A DNA stretch of 64,000 nt from positions 1 to 64,000 of the forward strand of contig NZ_JBEFNA010000005.1 of NCBI RefSeq assembly GCF_040199715.1, read 5' to 3'. Within the stretch, counting starts at the first letter, position 1; the number at the start of each line of letters is the position of its first letter. The DNA is from Fusobacterium sp. SYSU M8D902 (GTDB lineage: Bacteria > Fusobacteriota > Fusobacteriia > Fusobacteriales > Fusobacteriaceae). A model generated the notes under the pieces. The model was not told the origin of the DNA, searched no databases, and saw only the letters and a program-made list of their open reading frames with translations. Position numbers and translations under genes: made by a program. Positions 55,905 to 64,000 of this stretch are shown here, in pieces.

Positions 55905-56882
55905 CTATTTTTCAATGAATCCAAGCTCTTCAGCTAGATGACAAGCATAGAAATGTCCCTTTCCAACCTCTCTTAACTTTGGATCCTCTTGTCTACATAT
56001 ATCTTTTGCATAGATACATCTTTTTGCAAATCTACAACCTTTTTCAGGATTTATAGGAGATGTAATCTCACCTTGAAGTTTTATTCTCTCCATTTTTTTC
56101 TTAACACTTGGTACTGGTATAGCTGATAAAAGAGCCTTTGTATATGGATGAATTGGATTTTTGAAAAGCATCTTAGATGGTGCTTTTTCAACTAATTGTC
56201 CCAAATACATTACAGCTATATCATCAGAGAAGTGTTTTACAACTGACAAGTCATGTGTTATGAACATATATGTAAGTCCAAACTCCTCTTGTAAATCTTT
56301 CATCAAGTTTAGTACCTGTGCTTGAATAGATACGTCTAGAGCTGATACTGGCTCGTCACAAACTATAAACTTTGGTTTCAATGCCAACGCTCTTGCTATT
56401 CCTATTCTCTGTCTTCTTCCTCCATCCAACTCATGTGGATATGTATTCATAAGTCTTTCACTCAGACCTACTATCTCCATTAACTCTTTTACTCTTTTCT
56501 CTAATTCCTCTTTACTTTTACATACTTTATGGATAATTAATGGCTCGGCAATTATCTCACTTACAGTCATTCTTGGGTTAAGAGAAGCAAATGGGTCTTG
56601 GAAGATGATCTGCATTTTCTTTCTCATCTCTCTCATCTGATCTTTTGAGTAGTTTCTGATATTTTCTCCCTCAAAAAGTATCTCTCCATCTGTAGCCTCA
56701 AGTAACCTTAAGATAACCCTTCCAGTTGTAGATTTTCCACAACCAGACTCTCCTACCACTCCTAAAGTTTTTCCTTCACAAATAGTAAAGTTTATATCAT
56801 CTACTGCATGTAAAAGTCCTTTTGGAGTATTAAAGTATTTTTTTAAGTTTTTTACTTCTAATAAAACTTTATTATTTTCCAT
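55905..56882 (-). CDS. dppF: Peptide ABC transporter ATPase (DppF/OppF)
   Basis: A 325-residue ATPase of the peptide/opine/nickel importer family. Walker A is GESGCGKSTTGR and Walker B FIVCDEPVSALD. The signature loop reads LDGGRRQRIGIARAL, with the usual LSGG replaced by LDGG. The C-terminal family extension has a CRFAKRCIYAKDIC cysteine cluster that binds an iron-sulfur cluster in some homologues. It is the last gene of the operon and starts 2 bases after the DppD stop. It drives import with DppD. Confidence 0.95.
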   Translation of the reverse strand: MENNKVLLEVKNLKKYFNTPKGLLHAVDDINFTICEGKTLGVVGESGCGKSTTGRVILRLLEATDGEILFEGENIRNYSKDQMREMRKKMQIIFQDPFASLNPRMTVSEIIAEPLIIHKVCKSKEELEKRVKELMEIVGLSERLMNTYPHELDGGRRQRIGIARALALKPKFIVCDEPVSALDVSIQAQVLNLMKDLQEEFGLTYMFITHDLSVVKHFSDDIAVMYLGQLVEKAPSKMLFKNPIHPYTKALLSAIPVPSVKKKMERIKLQGEITSPINPEKGCRFAKRCIYAKDICRQEDPKLREVGKGHFYACHLAEELGFIEK

Positions 56883-56884
56883 TA

Positions 56885-57874
56885 TTAATTCTCCTCCCCT
56901 ACTACTTTTACTTTTCCTTCACAAATAAAGCATCTTGCTTTGTGATTATTACCTAAATCAGTAACTCCTGGTTGCTCTTTAGAACAAAGTTCTGTAGCAT
57001 GAGGACATCTAGGATGGAATTTACATCCTGATGGTAAATTTGTAGGATCTGGCATCAATCCTTGAATTGGTTTTAATCTTGTACACTCTTCATCTAGACT
57101 AGGAATTGATCCGAATAATCCATGAGTATATGGATGTTGTGGATTTTCAAAAACATCTATCAAACTTCCTGCTTCTACTATCTCACCAGCATACATTATT
57201 GCAACCTTATCACACACTTGTGCAACTACTCCCAAGTCATGTGTTATCAATATCATAGCTGTTTTAAACTTCTCTTTTAATTCATTCATTAAATCTAGAA
57301 CTTGTGCTTGTATAGTAACGTCTAGTGCTGTTGTTGGCTCATCTGCTATTAAAAGCTTTGGATTACAAGCTAAGGCAATAGCTATTACAACTCTCTGTTT
57401 CATTCCACCAGAAAATTGGTGTGGAAAATCATTTGCTCTAGCACCAGGAATTCCAACTAGTTCAAGCATCTCTTTTGCTTTTTCAAAAGATCCCTCTTTC
57501 CCTAATTGCTCATGTAGTTCAATAACCTCTGCAATCTGCTCTCCTACTGTCATTACAGGGTTTAATGAAGTCATTGGATCTTGGAATATCATTGAGATCT
57601 TATTTCCTCTTATCTTTCTCATCTTCTCTTCTGATAAAGCTAATAGATCCTCTCCCTCAAATGTGATCTTTCCATTTAATATCTTTCCTGGAGGATTTGG
57701 AACAAGTCCCATTATTCCAAGAGCAGTTGTTGTTTTTCCTGCTCCAGTCTCTCCAACTAGTCCTATTGTTTCTCCCTCTTCTAATTCGATCTCTAAATTG
57801 TTTACAGCAGATACTACCTCATCTTCTGTAACATATTGTATAGTTAAATCTTTTATCTCTAATAATTTACTCAT
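56885..57874 (-). CDS. dppD: Peptide ABC transporter ATPase (DppD/OppD)
   Basis: A 330-residue ATPase. I start at the ATG at 57874, eight bases after AGGAGG, rather than the GTG two codons earlier, which is too close to the site. Walker A is GETGAGKTTTAL, the signature FSGGMKQRVVIA, and Walker B LLIADEPTTALD. The C-terminal extension has a CKFHPRCPHATELC cysteine cluster. It pairs with DppF at the cytoplasmic face of the DppBC permease. Confidence 0.95.
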   Translation of the reverse strand: MSKLLEIKDLTIQYVTEDEVVSAVNNLEIELEEGETIGLVGETGAGKTTTALGIMGLVPNPPGKILNGKITFEGEDLLALSEEKMRKIRGNKISMIFQDPMTSLNPVMTVGEQIAEVIELHEQLGKEGSFEKAKEMLELVGIPGARANDFPHQFSGGMKQRVVIAIALACNPKLLIADEPTTALDVTIQAQVLDLMNELKEKFKTAMILITHDLGVVAQVCDKVAIMYAGEIVEAGSLIDVFENPQHPYTHGLFGSIPSLDEECTRLKPIQGLMPDPTNLPSGCKFHPRCPHATELCSKEQPGVTDLGNNHKARCFICEGKVKVVGEEN

Positions 57875-57895
57875 TGACACTTCCTCCTAATATAA

Positions 57896-58771
57896 CTACT
57901 GTTTCAATCTTGGGTCTAACGCATCTCTTAATCCATCTCCTAATAAGTTAAGAGAAAGAATTGTTATCATTATTGCTACACCTGGGAAAGTTGTAACCCA
58001 CCAAGCATATCTTAGATATTGTCTACCACCAGATAGCATAGATCCCCACTCTGGTGCTGGAGGTTGAATTCCCAATCCGATAAAGCTTAAACCTGCTGTT
58101 GAAAGTATTGCACTTGCTACTCCTAAAGTTGCTTGTACAATTACAGGAGCCAATGAGTTAGGAATAATATGTCTAAAAATTATTCTTGTATTACTTGCTC
58201 CAATAGCCTTAGCTGCTTCTATAAACTCCTGATCTCTTATTGAAAGTACAGAAGCTCTAACTATTCTTGCATAACTTGGTACACTTGATATACTAATTGC
58301 TAACATTAGATTTAGTATGCTTGGTCCTAATGCTGATACTATTGCTATTGCAAGTAATATACTTGGTACTGCTAGGAATATATCCATAATTCTCATTATT
58401 GTATTATCTAATTTTCCACTATAATAACCAGCAACTGCTCCTAATACTCCACCTATTATGATTGAGATTCCAACAGCTACTATACCAACTTGTAATGATA
58501 CTCTTGTACCATGTACAAGTCTTGCAAAAATATCTCTACCAAACTCATCTGTTCCAAGCCAATGTGCTGCACTTGGTCCTTGTAATCTCTGTGCTAAATT
58601 TTGTTTTATTACTACATTATCATAGTTTGCTATAACGTCAGCAAAGATTGCTAGTAGGAAAAGAATTATTAAGATTATTAGCCCTAGAATTGCCATCTTA
58701 TTTCTCTTTAATCTTCTCCATACTTCCACCCACTGACTTCTTTTTTTATTTGAAGTGTTTGTACTTGACAT
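57896..58771 (-). CDS. dppC: Peptide ABC transporter permease (DppC/OppC)
   Basis: A 291-residue membrane subunit with a cytoplasmic N-terminus, about six helices and the EAA loop EFIEAAKAIGASNTRIIFRHIIPN that contacts the ATPases. LGTDEFGRDIFARLVHGTRVSL is the conserved OppC periplasmic segment. It lies 16 bases after dppB and 21 before dppD, so one transcript is expected. Confidence 0.95.
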   Translation of the reverse strand: MSSTNTSNKKRSQWVEVWRRLKRNKMAILGLIILIILFLLAIFADVIANYDNVVIKQNLAQRLQGPSAAHWLGTDEFGRDIFARLVHGTRVSLQVGIVAVGISIIIGGVLGAVAGYYSGKLDNTIMRIMDIFLAVPSILLAIAIVSALGPSILNLMLAISISSVPSYARIVRASVLSIRDQEFIEAAKAIGASNTRIIFRHIIPNSLAPVIVQATLGVASAILSTAGLSFIGLGIQPPAPEWGSMLSGGRQYLRYAWWVTTFPGVAIMITILSLNLLGDGLRDALDPRLKQ

Positions 58772-58786
58772 CCTTTCTCCCCCTTA

Positions 58787-59731
58787 CTACTTATATTGTG
58801 ATTTTATTCTTGGATCAACATAAGCGTACAATATATCTACCAATAAGTTTACCACACTAAAAGCTGCTGCTAAGAATACAACGGCTGCCAATACTGTAGG
58901 TGTATCTTTTTGTCTTATTGCATCTACCATCAATCTTCCAACACCTGGCCATGAGTAAACTGACTCTGTTAAAACTGCTCCACCTAATAGATGTCCAAAT
59001 TGTAATCCAACAACTGTTATTATTGGAATAAGTGCATTTTTTAAGGCGTGTTTATTAATAACAACTTTTTCAGTTACACCCTTTGCTCTAGCTGTTCTTA
59101 TATAATCTTGTCTTATTACCTCTAGCATTGATGAACGTGTCATTCTTGTAATTATAGCTGCAGATCCTACCCCTAAGGTAATAGCAGGTAGTATTATACT
59201 GCTCAGTCCATTATATCCTCCAGAAGGTAGCCAACCTAATTTTACTGAGAAAGTTAAAATTAACATAAGTCCTAACCAGAATACTGGCATTGATACTCCT
59301 AATAGAGCAATTACCATACTAAAACTATCTAAGAAAGAATACTGTCTTGTAGCTGAAATTATACCAATTGGAATTCCTATACAAACAGATATAATAATTC
59401 CTATAATTGCTAATATCAATGTATTTGGGAATCTTGCAAATATCTCTCCAAATACCTCTCTTCCAGTTGTATATGATCTTCCAAAATCTCCCATTATAGC
59501 ATTTTTTACAAATCTAAAGTACTGCATAAAGAATGGATCATTAAGTCCCATCTCTTCTCTCAATTTTAAAACTGCTGCTTTTGGTGCATTTTCCCCTAAT
59601 ATTAATTGAGCTGGATCTCCTGGTGTTAACGACATTATTGCAAAAACTAATAATGAAACTCCTAACAATACAGGAATAAGTAGTAAAACTCTTTTCAATA
59701 CATACTTGTGCATACTATTTTTGACACTCAT
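58787..59731 (-). CDS. dppB: Peptide ABC transporter permease (DppB/OppB)
   Basis: A 314-residue membrane subunit with six helices. The N-terminal YVLKRVLLLIPVLLGVSLLVF, the FLGENAPKAAV-type periplasmic segment (LILGENAPKAAV), the PVFWLGLMLIL helix and the EAA loop DYIRTARAKGVTEKVVINKHALKNA are standard OppB features. It is separated from the binding-protein gene by a hairpin at 59785-59812. Confidence 0.95.
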   Translation of the reverse strand: MSVKNSMHKYVLKRVLLLIPVLLGVSLLVFAIMSLTPGDPAQLILGENAPKAAVLKLREEMGLNDPFFMQYFRFVKNAIMGDFGRSYTTGREVFGEIFARFPNTLILAIIGIIISVCIGIPIGIISATRQYSFLDSFSMVIALLGVSMPVFWLGLMLILTFSVKLGWLPSGGYNGLSSIILPAITLGVGSAAIITRMTRSSMLEVIRQDYIRTARAKGVTEKVVINKHALKNALIPIITVVGLQFGHLLGGAVLTESVYSWPGVGRLMVDAIRQKDTPTVLAAVVFLAAAFSVVNLLVDILYAYVDPRIKSQYK

Positions 59732-59784
59732 CCTTTAAATCAAGTGTCCTCTCCTTTCTTTCTAAGTTTTAATTTTTAAAACAA

Positions 59785-59812
59785 AAGGCTGTATCTTTAA
59801 GACACAGCCTTT
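59785..59812 (-). terminator. Intercistronic hairpin between the binding protein and permease genes
   Basis: A stem of about 11 pairs (AAGGCTGT and ACAGCCTT arms, one mismatch) lies between the binding-protein stop and dppB, with T-rich sequence behind it on the minus strand. It probably terminates most transcripts or protects the upstream message, letting the binding protein be made in excess. Confidence 0.7.
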
Positions 59813-59819
59813 TTTTAAA

Positions 59820-61361
59820 CTAATTTGATTTAAATTTTACTCCATAAAGTCTATGATGTCCTGCTGCTTTCAGCTTGAAATTTTCTATATTTTTTTGTAA
59901 TGCTGCATTTTGTGCTTTATATGCAGTAATATATAGAGGAACATCTTCTTGAACCATTATTTGAACCTCTTTATATAGCTCTTTTCTCTCTTCTTGATCC
60001 ACTGAGTTTCTAGCTCTTGTTAATAGATCATCAACTTTTGGATTTGAGTAGAATGATCTGTTTCCTGCTCCTCCGAAAGTAGAACTATGTAGTAATGGGA
60101 ATAATCCATAGTCTGCGTCACCAGTTACACTTACCCATCCAAGGATAAACATTTCATGATCTCCTCTTGCAGTACCATCTAAGTATGCTCCCCACTCAAG
60201 AGTTTCTATTGTCATATCTATTCCTATCTCTTTTAATTGAGCTTGTAATATTACAGCAATATCTCTTCTATCTGGATTTTCATTGATCCAAATTGTTGTT
60301 TTAAATCCATTTGGATATCCAGCTTCTGCTAATAATTGTTTAGCTTTTTCTACATTGTATTCCCAAGCTTTTGCTTCATCAGTATGTCCAAATACTTTTG
60401 GTCCTATTAATGAATTAGCTTTTGTTCCTGATCCCTTATAAACTGCTGCTATTATATCATCAGCATTGATTGCTGTTGCTATAGCTTGTCTTACTTTTAC
60501 ATTATCAAATGGTGCTTTTTTAGTATTAAATCCAATATAGTCAATTGATAAAGATGGCTCTTCTAAGAATACAACTGTATCATCATTTCTTAATTTATCT
60601 TTATCTAATCCTTCGATATCATAAGCTATATCAATCTCACCAGTTTCAATAGCTATTGTTCTATTTGATCCCTCTACGATAGGTCTAAATACTACATTTT
60701 TTATAGGAGCCTCTCCTAAGAAGTACTCAGGATTTGCTTCTAGAGTTATTCTGTCTCCTGATTGCCATGAAACAAATTTGTAAGGTCCTGTTCCTACTGG
60801 ATGTTGTCCATAAGAATCTCCATACTCTTTTACAGCTTTTTCATTCATAATTGCTGCTGTTGGGTGTGATAAGTGGCTTAATAAAGCTCCAAATGGTTGA
60901 GTTGTAGTTACTTTAACAGTGTTGTCATCAATAACTTCTACTCCCTCTACAGTTCCTATTATATGAGAAACTTGAGGTGATGCTTTCATTCTATCAAGTG
61001 AGAATTTAACATCTGATGCTTTTAATTCCTCACCATTGTGGAATTTAACACCTTTTCTTAAATGGAATATAGTTGTCTTTCCATCTGGTTGTTCCCAAGA
61101 TTCTGCTAATCCTGGAACTATCTCCATATTATCTCCCTGCTCTACTAATCTATCATAAATTTGTACTGTTACTCTTGAAGATTGTGCGTCATTTGTTGCA
61201 TGTGGATCTAATGATTTTGCCTCTGCTCCATCAGATACTACTATTGTATCTTTTACTTTTGCATCTCCACTTGCTGCATCTTTACTTCCACCACAAGCTG
61301 CAAATAAAAATACTGATAATAGTGTTGCCAATACTAAACGTAACTTCCCTTTCATATTCAT
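59820..61361 (-). CDS. Peptide ABC transporter substrate-binding lipoprotein (SBP family 5)
   Basis: A 513-residue solute-binding protein. The lipobox FAAC gives lipidated Cys23. SLDPHATNDAQSSRV is the start of the mature lobe and ISLDRM-type KFSLDRMKAS plus VGTGPYKFVSW are family 5 signatures. It captures dipeptides, oligopeptides or similar ligands such as glutathione; the specificity cannot be read. The start MNMKGK has AGGAGG eight bases upstream. It is the first gene of the ABC operon, behind a leader of roughly 160 bases. Confidence 0.93.
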   Translation of the reverse strand: MNMKGKLRLVLATLLSVFLFAACGGSKDAASGDAKVKDTIVVSDGAEAKSLDPHATNDAQSSRVTVQIYDRLVEQGDNMEIVPGLAESWEQPDGKTTIFHLRKGVKFHNGEELKASDVKFSLDRMKASPQVSHIIGTVEGVEVIDDNTVKVTTTQPFGALLSHLSHPTAAIMNEKAVKEYGDSYGQHPVGTGPYKFVSWQSGDRITLEANPEYFLGEAPIKNVVFRPIVEGSNRTIAIETGEIDIAYDIEGLDKDKLRNDDTVVFLEEPSLSIDYIGFNTKKAPFDNVKVRQAIATAINADDIIAAVYKGSGTKANSLIGPKVFGHTDEAKAWEYNVEKAKQLLAEAGYPNGFKTTIWINENPDRRDIAVILQAQLKEIGIDMTIETLEWGAYLDGTARGDHEMFILGWVSVTGDADYGLFPLLHSSTFGGAGNRSFYSNPKVDDLLTRARNSVDQEERKELYKEVQIMVQEDVPLYITAYKAQNAALQKNIENFKLKAAGHHRLYGVKFKSN

Positions 61362-61430
61362 AGTATTTTCCTCCTAGTTTTTTTATATTTCAGTTTTTTG
61401 AAAAAAATTTTTCAATGAGCATATTTTTTT

Positions 61431-61468
61431 AGAGTATTATATTAAGATGTGTTTCTTTATAATACTCT
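61431..61468 (-). promoter_or_regulatory. Long stem-loop in the peptide operon leader
   Basis: AGAGTATTATA (61431-61441) and its exact complement (61458-61468) form an 11-bp stem; AAGA/TCTT inside the 16-base loop extends it with a 2-base bulge. On the coding strand it is followed by A, not T, so it is not an intrinsic terminator. It sits about 70 bases before the start codon, a place for RNA-level control or message stabilisation. Confidence 0.55.
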
Positions 61469-61528
61469 TGTTCTCAAATTATTATATTTTCTCCAAATAA
61501 CGAAATACTTTTTTATCTTATACTTAGA

Positions 61529-61557
61529 AATTTACTACATTATCTAATATTTGTCAA
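61529..61557 (-). promoter_or_regulatory. Promoter of the peptide ABC operon
   Basis: Minus-strand TTGACA (61552-61557), exact consensus, 17 bases, TAAATT (61529-61534), a weaker -10. Predicted transcription begins near 61522. Confidence 0.6.
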
Positions 61558-61636
61558 ATTAATGATATATATTCATATGATTCAAATTATAAATTAAAAC
61601 TATATTTATTTCTTTTATAATCCTGTTTTGAAAAAA

Positions 61637-61655
61637 ATACCATTTTATTGGTATT
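61637..61655 (-). terminator. Second hairpin downstream of rpsO
   Basis: AATACCA and TGGTATT arms around a 5-base loop, followed on the minus strand by seven T. It probably backs up the first rpsO terminator. Confidence 0.6.
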
Positions 61656-61728
61656 AATTTACAAAAATTTTACTATTATTTTTTCCTTCTTTCAAAAAAT
61701 ATATGTTTTTTATATATTTTTTCTATTA

Positions 61729-61756
61729 TAAAAAAAACGAGGTATAAAACCTCGTT
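61729..61756 (-). terminator. Terminator of rpsO
   Basis: Hairpin AACGAGGT-ATAAA-ACCTCGTT (plus-strand sense) followed on the minus strand by a run of T, 12 bases past the rpsO stop. Confidence 0.85.
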
Positions 61757-61767
61757 CTCTGCTAAAA

Positions 61768-62031
61768 CTATTTTCTGATTCCTAATCTAGCGATTAAGTT
61801 TCTGTATCCTTCTAAGTCTTTCTTAGTTAGGTAAGCAAGTAATCTCTTTCTTTGTCCTACCATTTTTAATAATCCTAATCTTGAGTGGAAATCTTTTTTG
61901 TGAGTTCTTAAGTGATCAGTTAAGTGGTTGATTTTCTCTGTTAATAGAGCGATTTGTACCTCAGTTGATCCTGTATCTCCTTCAAATTTTCCAAACTCTT
62001 TAATGATTTCTGCTTTACTTCTCATAGCCAT
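61768..62031 (-). CDS. rpsO: 30S ribosomal protein S15
   Basis: The 87-residue protein binds the 16S rRNA central domain early in 30S assembly. [44 protein letters not shown] and the KRLLAYL segment are the S15 core, including the rRNA-binding residues (DTGS and the HLxxHKKDxxSR block). AGGAGG lies eight bases before the first ATG. It has its own promoter and a 74-base leader that may bind S15. It lies downstream of ftsH with no terminator between. Confidence 0.98.
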   Translation of the reverse strand: MAMRSKAEIIKEFGKFEGDTGSTEVQIALLTEKINHLTDHLRTHKKDFHSRLGLLKMVGQRKRLLAYLTKKDLEGYRNLIARLGIRK

Positions 62032-62105
62032 TTTGAATTCCTCCTAATTATATATTATCTAAGCTAAGTAATACGAGGCTAACCGCAAAACTGAGCTTAA
62101 ATTCC
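62032..62105 (-). promoter_or_regulatory. rpsO leader with candidate S15-binding stem
   Basis: In the leader, AAGCTCAG pairs with CTTAGCTT (plus-strand 62091-62098 with 62061-62068, one mismatch). The enclosed GCGGTTAGCCTCG is G/C-rich within an AT-rich genome. The leader ends in AGGAGG. S15 represses its own message in several bacteria through such structures; that it does so here is inference. Confidence 0.4.
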
Positions 62106-62111
62106 TTTGTA

Positions 62112-62140
62112 ATTATATCACACTTATACCATATTGTAAA
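62112..62140 (-). promoter_or_regulatory. Promoter of rpsO
   Basis: Minus-strand TTTACA (62135-62140), 17 bases, TATAAT (62112-62117) with TGA directly before it, an extended -10. A strong promoter, as expected for a ribosomal protein gene. Confidence 0.75.
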
Positions 62141-62159
62141 GTATCTTTATAAATTTTTA

Positions 62160-64000
62160 TTAATCTTCTATCTCCATATTTGAGTTCTCTAATATCTCTA
62201 CTGTTTCACTCTCTTGCTCTATCTCATCTATGCTCTCACCTTTCATAATAGCTTCAAACTCCTCTCTATTAAGGTGTTCTCTCTCTAATAATGCCTTGGC
62301 TACAGCATCCAATTTATCATAGTATTTAGTAAGTATATCCAAAGTCTCCTTGTACATAGTTTGAACTATTTTAAAGATCTCTTCGTCTACCTCTTTACCT
62401 GTTACATCACTATAGTATTTTTGTTGGAAATAATCTCCCTCTTTTGTATTATCCAATAAGATCGGTCCAAATTTCTCATTCATTCCAAATCTTGTAACAA
62501 TAGCATGAGCTATAGCTGTAGCTCTTTCAATATCGTTACTTGCTCCAGTTGTAATATCTCCAAATACAATCTGCTCCGCAGCTCTTCCACCATATAATAC
62601 TCTCATCTCATCTAAGAACTCATTTTTTGATTTATAACTTCTATCCTCTTCAGGTAAAGCCATTGTATAACCTCCTGCCATACCTCTAGGAACGATAGAT
62701 ATCTTATGAACTGGATCTGTATTAGGTAGTGCATAGTGCATTACAGCGTGTCCAGCCTCATGATAAGCTGTTATCTTTCTCTCTTTCTCTATCACTTTTT
62801 TAGATTTTCTCTCTGGACCTATACTTACCTTCTCTGAAGCCTCTTCTAAGTCCTCCATAGTGATCTCTTCTCTATTATCTCTTGCTGCTAAAATTGCTGC
62901 CTCATTTAATAGGTTTGCCAAGTCTGCTCCTACAAATCCTGGTGTCTTTTTAGCTATTGTTCTTAAATTAACATCTTTAGCTAACTTTTTATCTCTTACA
63001 TGAACTTTTAATATCGCTTCTCTTCCATCAATATCTGGACTGTCAACAAAAACTTGTCTATCAAATCTTCCTGGTCTCATTAGAGCTCTATCCAAAATCT
63101 CTGGTCTATTTGTTGCTGCTAAAACTATTATAGTTTCATCAGTACCAAATCCATCCATCTCAACAAGAAGTTGGTTAAGAGTTTGCTCTCTTTCATCATT
63201 TCCTCCACCTTGTCCAGATCCTCTCTTTCTTCCAACTGCATCTATCTCATCTATAAAGATTATACATGGAGCATTTTTTCTTGCTTTATTGAATAGGTCT
63301 CTAACTCTTGAAGCTCCTACCCCTACAAACATCTCAACAAACTCAGATCCTGACATACTGAAGAAAGGAACTTTTGCCTCTCCAGCCACCGCTTTAGCCA
63401 GTAAAGTTTTTCCTGTTCCTGGTGCTCCTAATAACAATACTCCTTTAGGTATTCTTGCACCTATATTTTTGAACTTTTCAGGCTCTCTTAAAAACTTTAC
63501 AACCTCTTCTAATTCCACTTTAGCCTCTGTAATTCCTGCAACATCAGCAAAAGTTACTTTAGATACATCTTCTCCATTCTCTTTAGCTTTTGATTTTCCA
63601 ACATTGAAAATTTGTGGTCCTCCACCATTTCCTTTTCCCATTTTATTCATCATAAATATCCAGATTCCTATTAATAATAGCATAGGGAACCAAGATATTA
63701 AAATATTCAATAACAATGGCATCTGTTGAGGTGGAACTGATTTTATTCCAACTCCATTATATTCTATAGTCTCTACTAGCTTAGGATCTCCTCCCAATCT
63801 ATCAGTTATCATTCTAGCACTGTACACATTCTTTTCATCAGCTGAATATCCGTATACATAACCCTCTTTTTCATCTACTTTTTTAATTTTACCAGATTTT
63901 ATATTTTGAATAAACTCTGTATATGAAACCTCGTCACTTGGTGTTTTTGCAGTATCTGATAAGATTGAAGGCAGAGACATTACCAATGTTATTATAAATA
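62160..64000 (-). CDS. ftsH: ATP-dependent zinc metalloprotease FtsH (5' end outside the window)
   Basis: Membrane AAA+ protease that degrades misfolded membrane and regulatory proteins. The frame runs open to the window edge: TTG at 63986 is its first possible start inside the window, but the codons before it encode FIIT, continuing the first membrane helix, so the true start lies beyond 64000. Visible parts are a periplasmic region, a second helix (LLNILISWFPMLLLIGIWIFMM), Walker A GAPGTGKT, Walker B IIFIDEIDAVG, the second region of homology (RPGRFDR), and the zinc site HEAGHAV. A Glu-rich tail ends it. Confidence 0.97.
   Translation of the reverse strand, partial: FIITLVMSLPSILSDTAKTPSDEVSYTEFIQNIKSGKIKKVDEKEGYVYGYSADEKNVYSARMITDRLGGDPKLVETIEYNGVGIKSVPPQQMPLLLNILISWFPMLLLIGIWIFMMNKMGKGNGGGPQIFNVGKSKAKENGEDVSKVTFADVAGITEAKVELEEVVKFLREPEKFKNIGARIPKGVLLLGAPGTGKTLLAKAVAGEAKVPFFSMSGSEFVEMFVGVGASRVRDLFNKARKNAPCIIFIDEIDAVGRKRGSGQGGGNDEREQTLNQLLVEMDGFGTDETIIVLAATNRPEILDRALMRPGRFDRQVFVDSPDIDGREAILKVHVRDKKLAKDVNLRTIAKKTPGFVGADLANLLNEAAILAARDNREEITMEDLEEASEKVSIGPERKSKKVIEKERKITAYHEAGHAVMHYALPNTDPVHKISIVPRGMAGGYTMALPEEDRSYKSKNEFLDEMRVLYGGRAAEQIVFGDITTGASNDIERATAIAHAIVTRFGMNEKFGPILLDNTKEGDYFQQKYYSDVTGKEVDEEIFKIVQTMYKETLDILTKYYDKLDAVAKALLEREHLNREEFEAIMKGESIDEIEQESETVEILENSNMEIED

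Larger units (their letters stand above)
61362..61767. other. 406-base intergenic region between the peptide operon and rpsO
   Basis: No gene is supported. From the rpsO side it holds two hairpins (61729-61756 and 61637-61655), a promoter for the peptide operon (61529-61557), a long leader hairpin (61431-61468), and the AGGAGG site of the binding-protein gene. The remainder is AT-rich. No T-box or riboswitch motif was recognised. Confidence 0.7.

Overview
The window reads as chromosomal DNA from a member of the Fusobacteriota, most likely a Fusobacterium of the mortiferum/varium/ulcerans type; the species is an inference. The DNA is very AT-rich. The cell envelope is Gram-negative: two RND pumps with a TolC-like channel, a FomA-like porin and a YadA-type trimeric anchor. 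Shine-Dalgarno sites are strong (AGGAGG) and GTG or TTG starts occur. Almost everything is on the minus strand except one island at 47567-52359.

Region 1 (about 1-20684) is a surface-polysaccharide locus (capsule or O-antigen) read toward coordinate 1. Its first half in transcription order holds a CapD/PglF-like dehydratase, a small phosphoglycosyltransferase, glycosyltransferases, WecB and one Wzy-like protein. Its second half holds a larger WbaP/WcaJ-like initiating transferase, the complete CapE-CapF-CapG (FnlABC) set for UDP-L-FucNAc, further glycosyltransferases including a WecG/TagA member, a second Wzy-like protein, one Wzx flippase and an MBOAT acyltransferase. Two initiating enzymes and two polymerase-like proteins but one flippase suggest a composite locus.

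Region 2 (20700-22200) holds the most unusual gene. It is a solitary 370-residue TnpB-like protein with no TnpA, without the first RuvC aspartate, and ending before the third RuvC motif. It has its own consensus promoter and a strong ribosome-binding site. A 24-bp perfect palindrome lies between it and the polysaccharide operon. It is a candidate nuclease-dead TnpB exapted as an RNA-guided repressor (TldR-like); the alternative is a decaying transposon remnant.

Region 3 (22200-38530) is efflux and regulation. One operon is TetR-TolC-MFP-RND-small P-II-like protein, closed by a terminator. A second is MFP-RND-MerR(BmrR-like), continuing into a YczE-like membrane protein, cobyric acid synthase and a small unknown protein. 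Upstream is a two-component system whose promoter carries an 11-bp-period direct repeat.

Region 4 (38700-52360) holds a porin, an exported GH63 glucosidase plus exported LacZ operon, a homocysteine S-methyltransferase divergent from a PRD regulator, and a malX-malY-like PTS and C-S lyase pair. The divergent promoters share one inverted repeat.

Region 5 (52400-64000) holds a YadA-like protein with no visible head, a quinone oxidoreductase plus SAD-fused nucleoside kinase, a dipeptide/oligopeptide ABC operon with a structured leader, rpsO with a possible autoregulatory leader, and ftsH, cut by the window edge. No tRNA, rRNA, CRISPR array or complete insertion sequence was seen.
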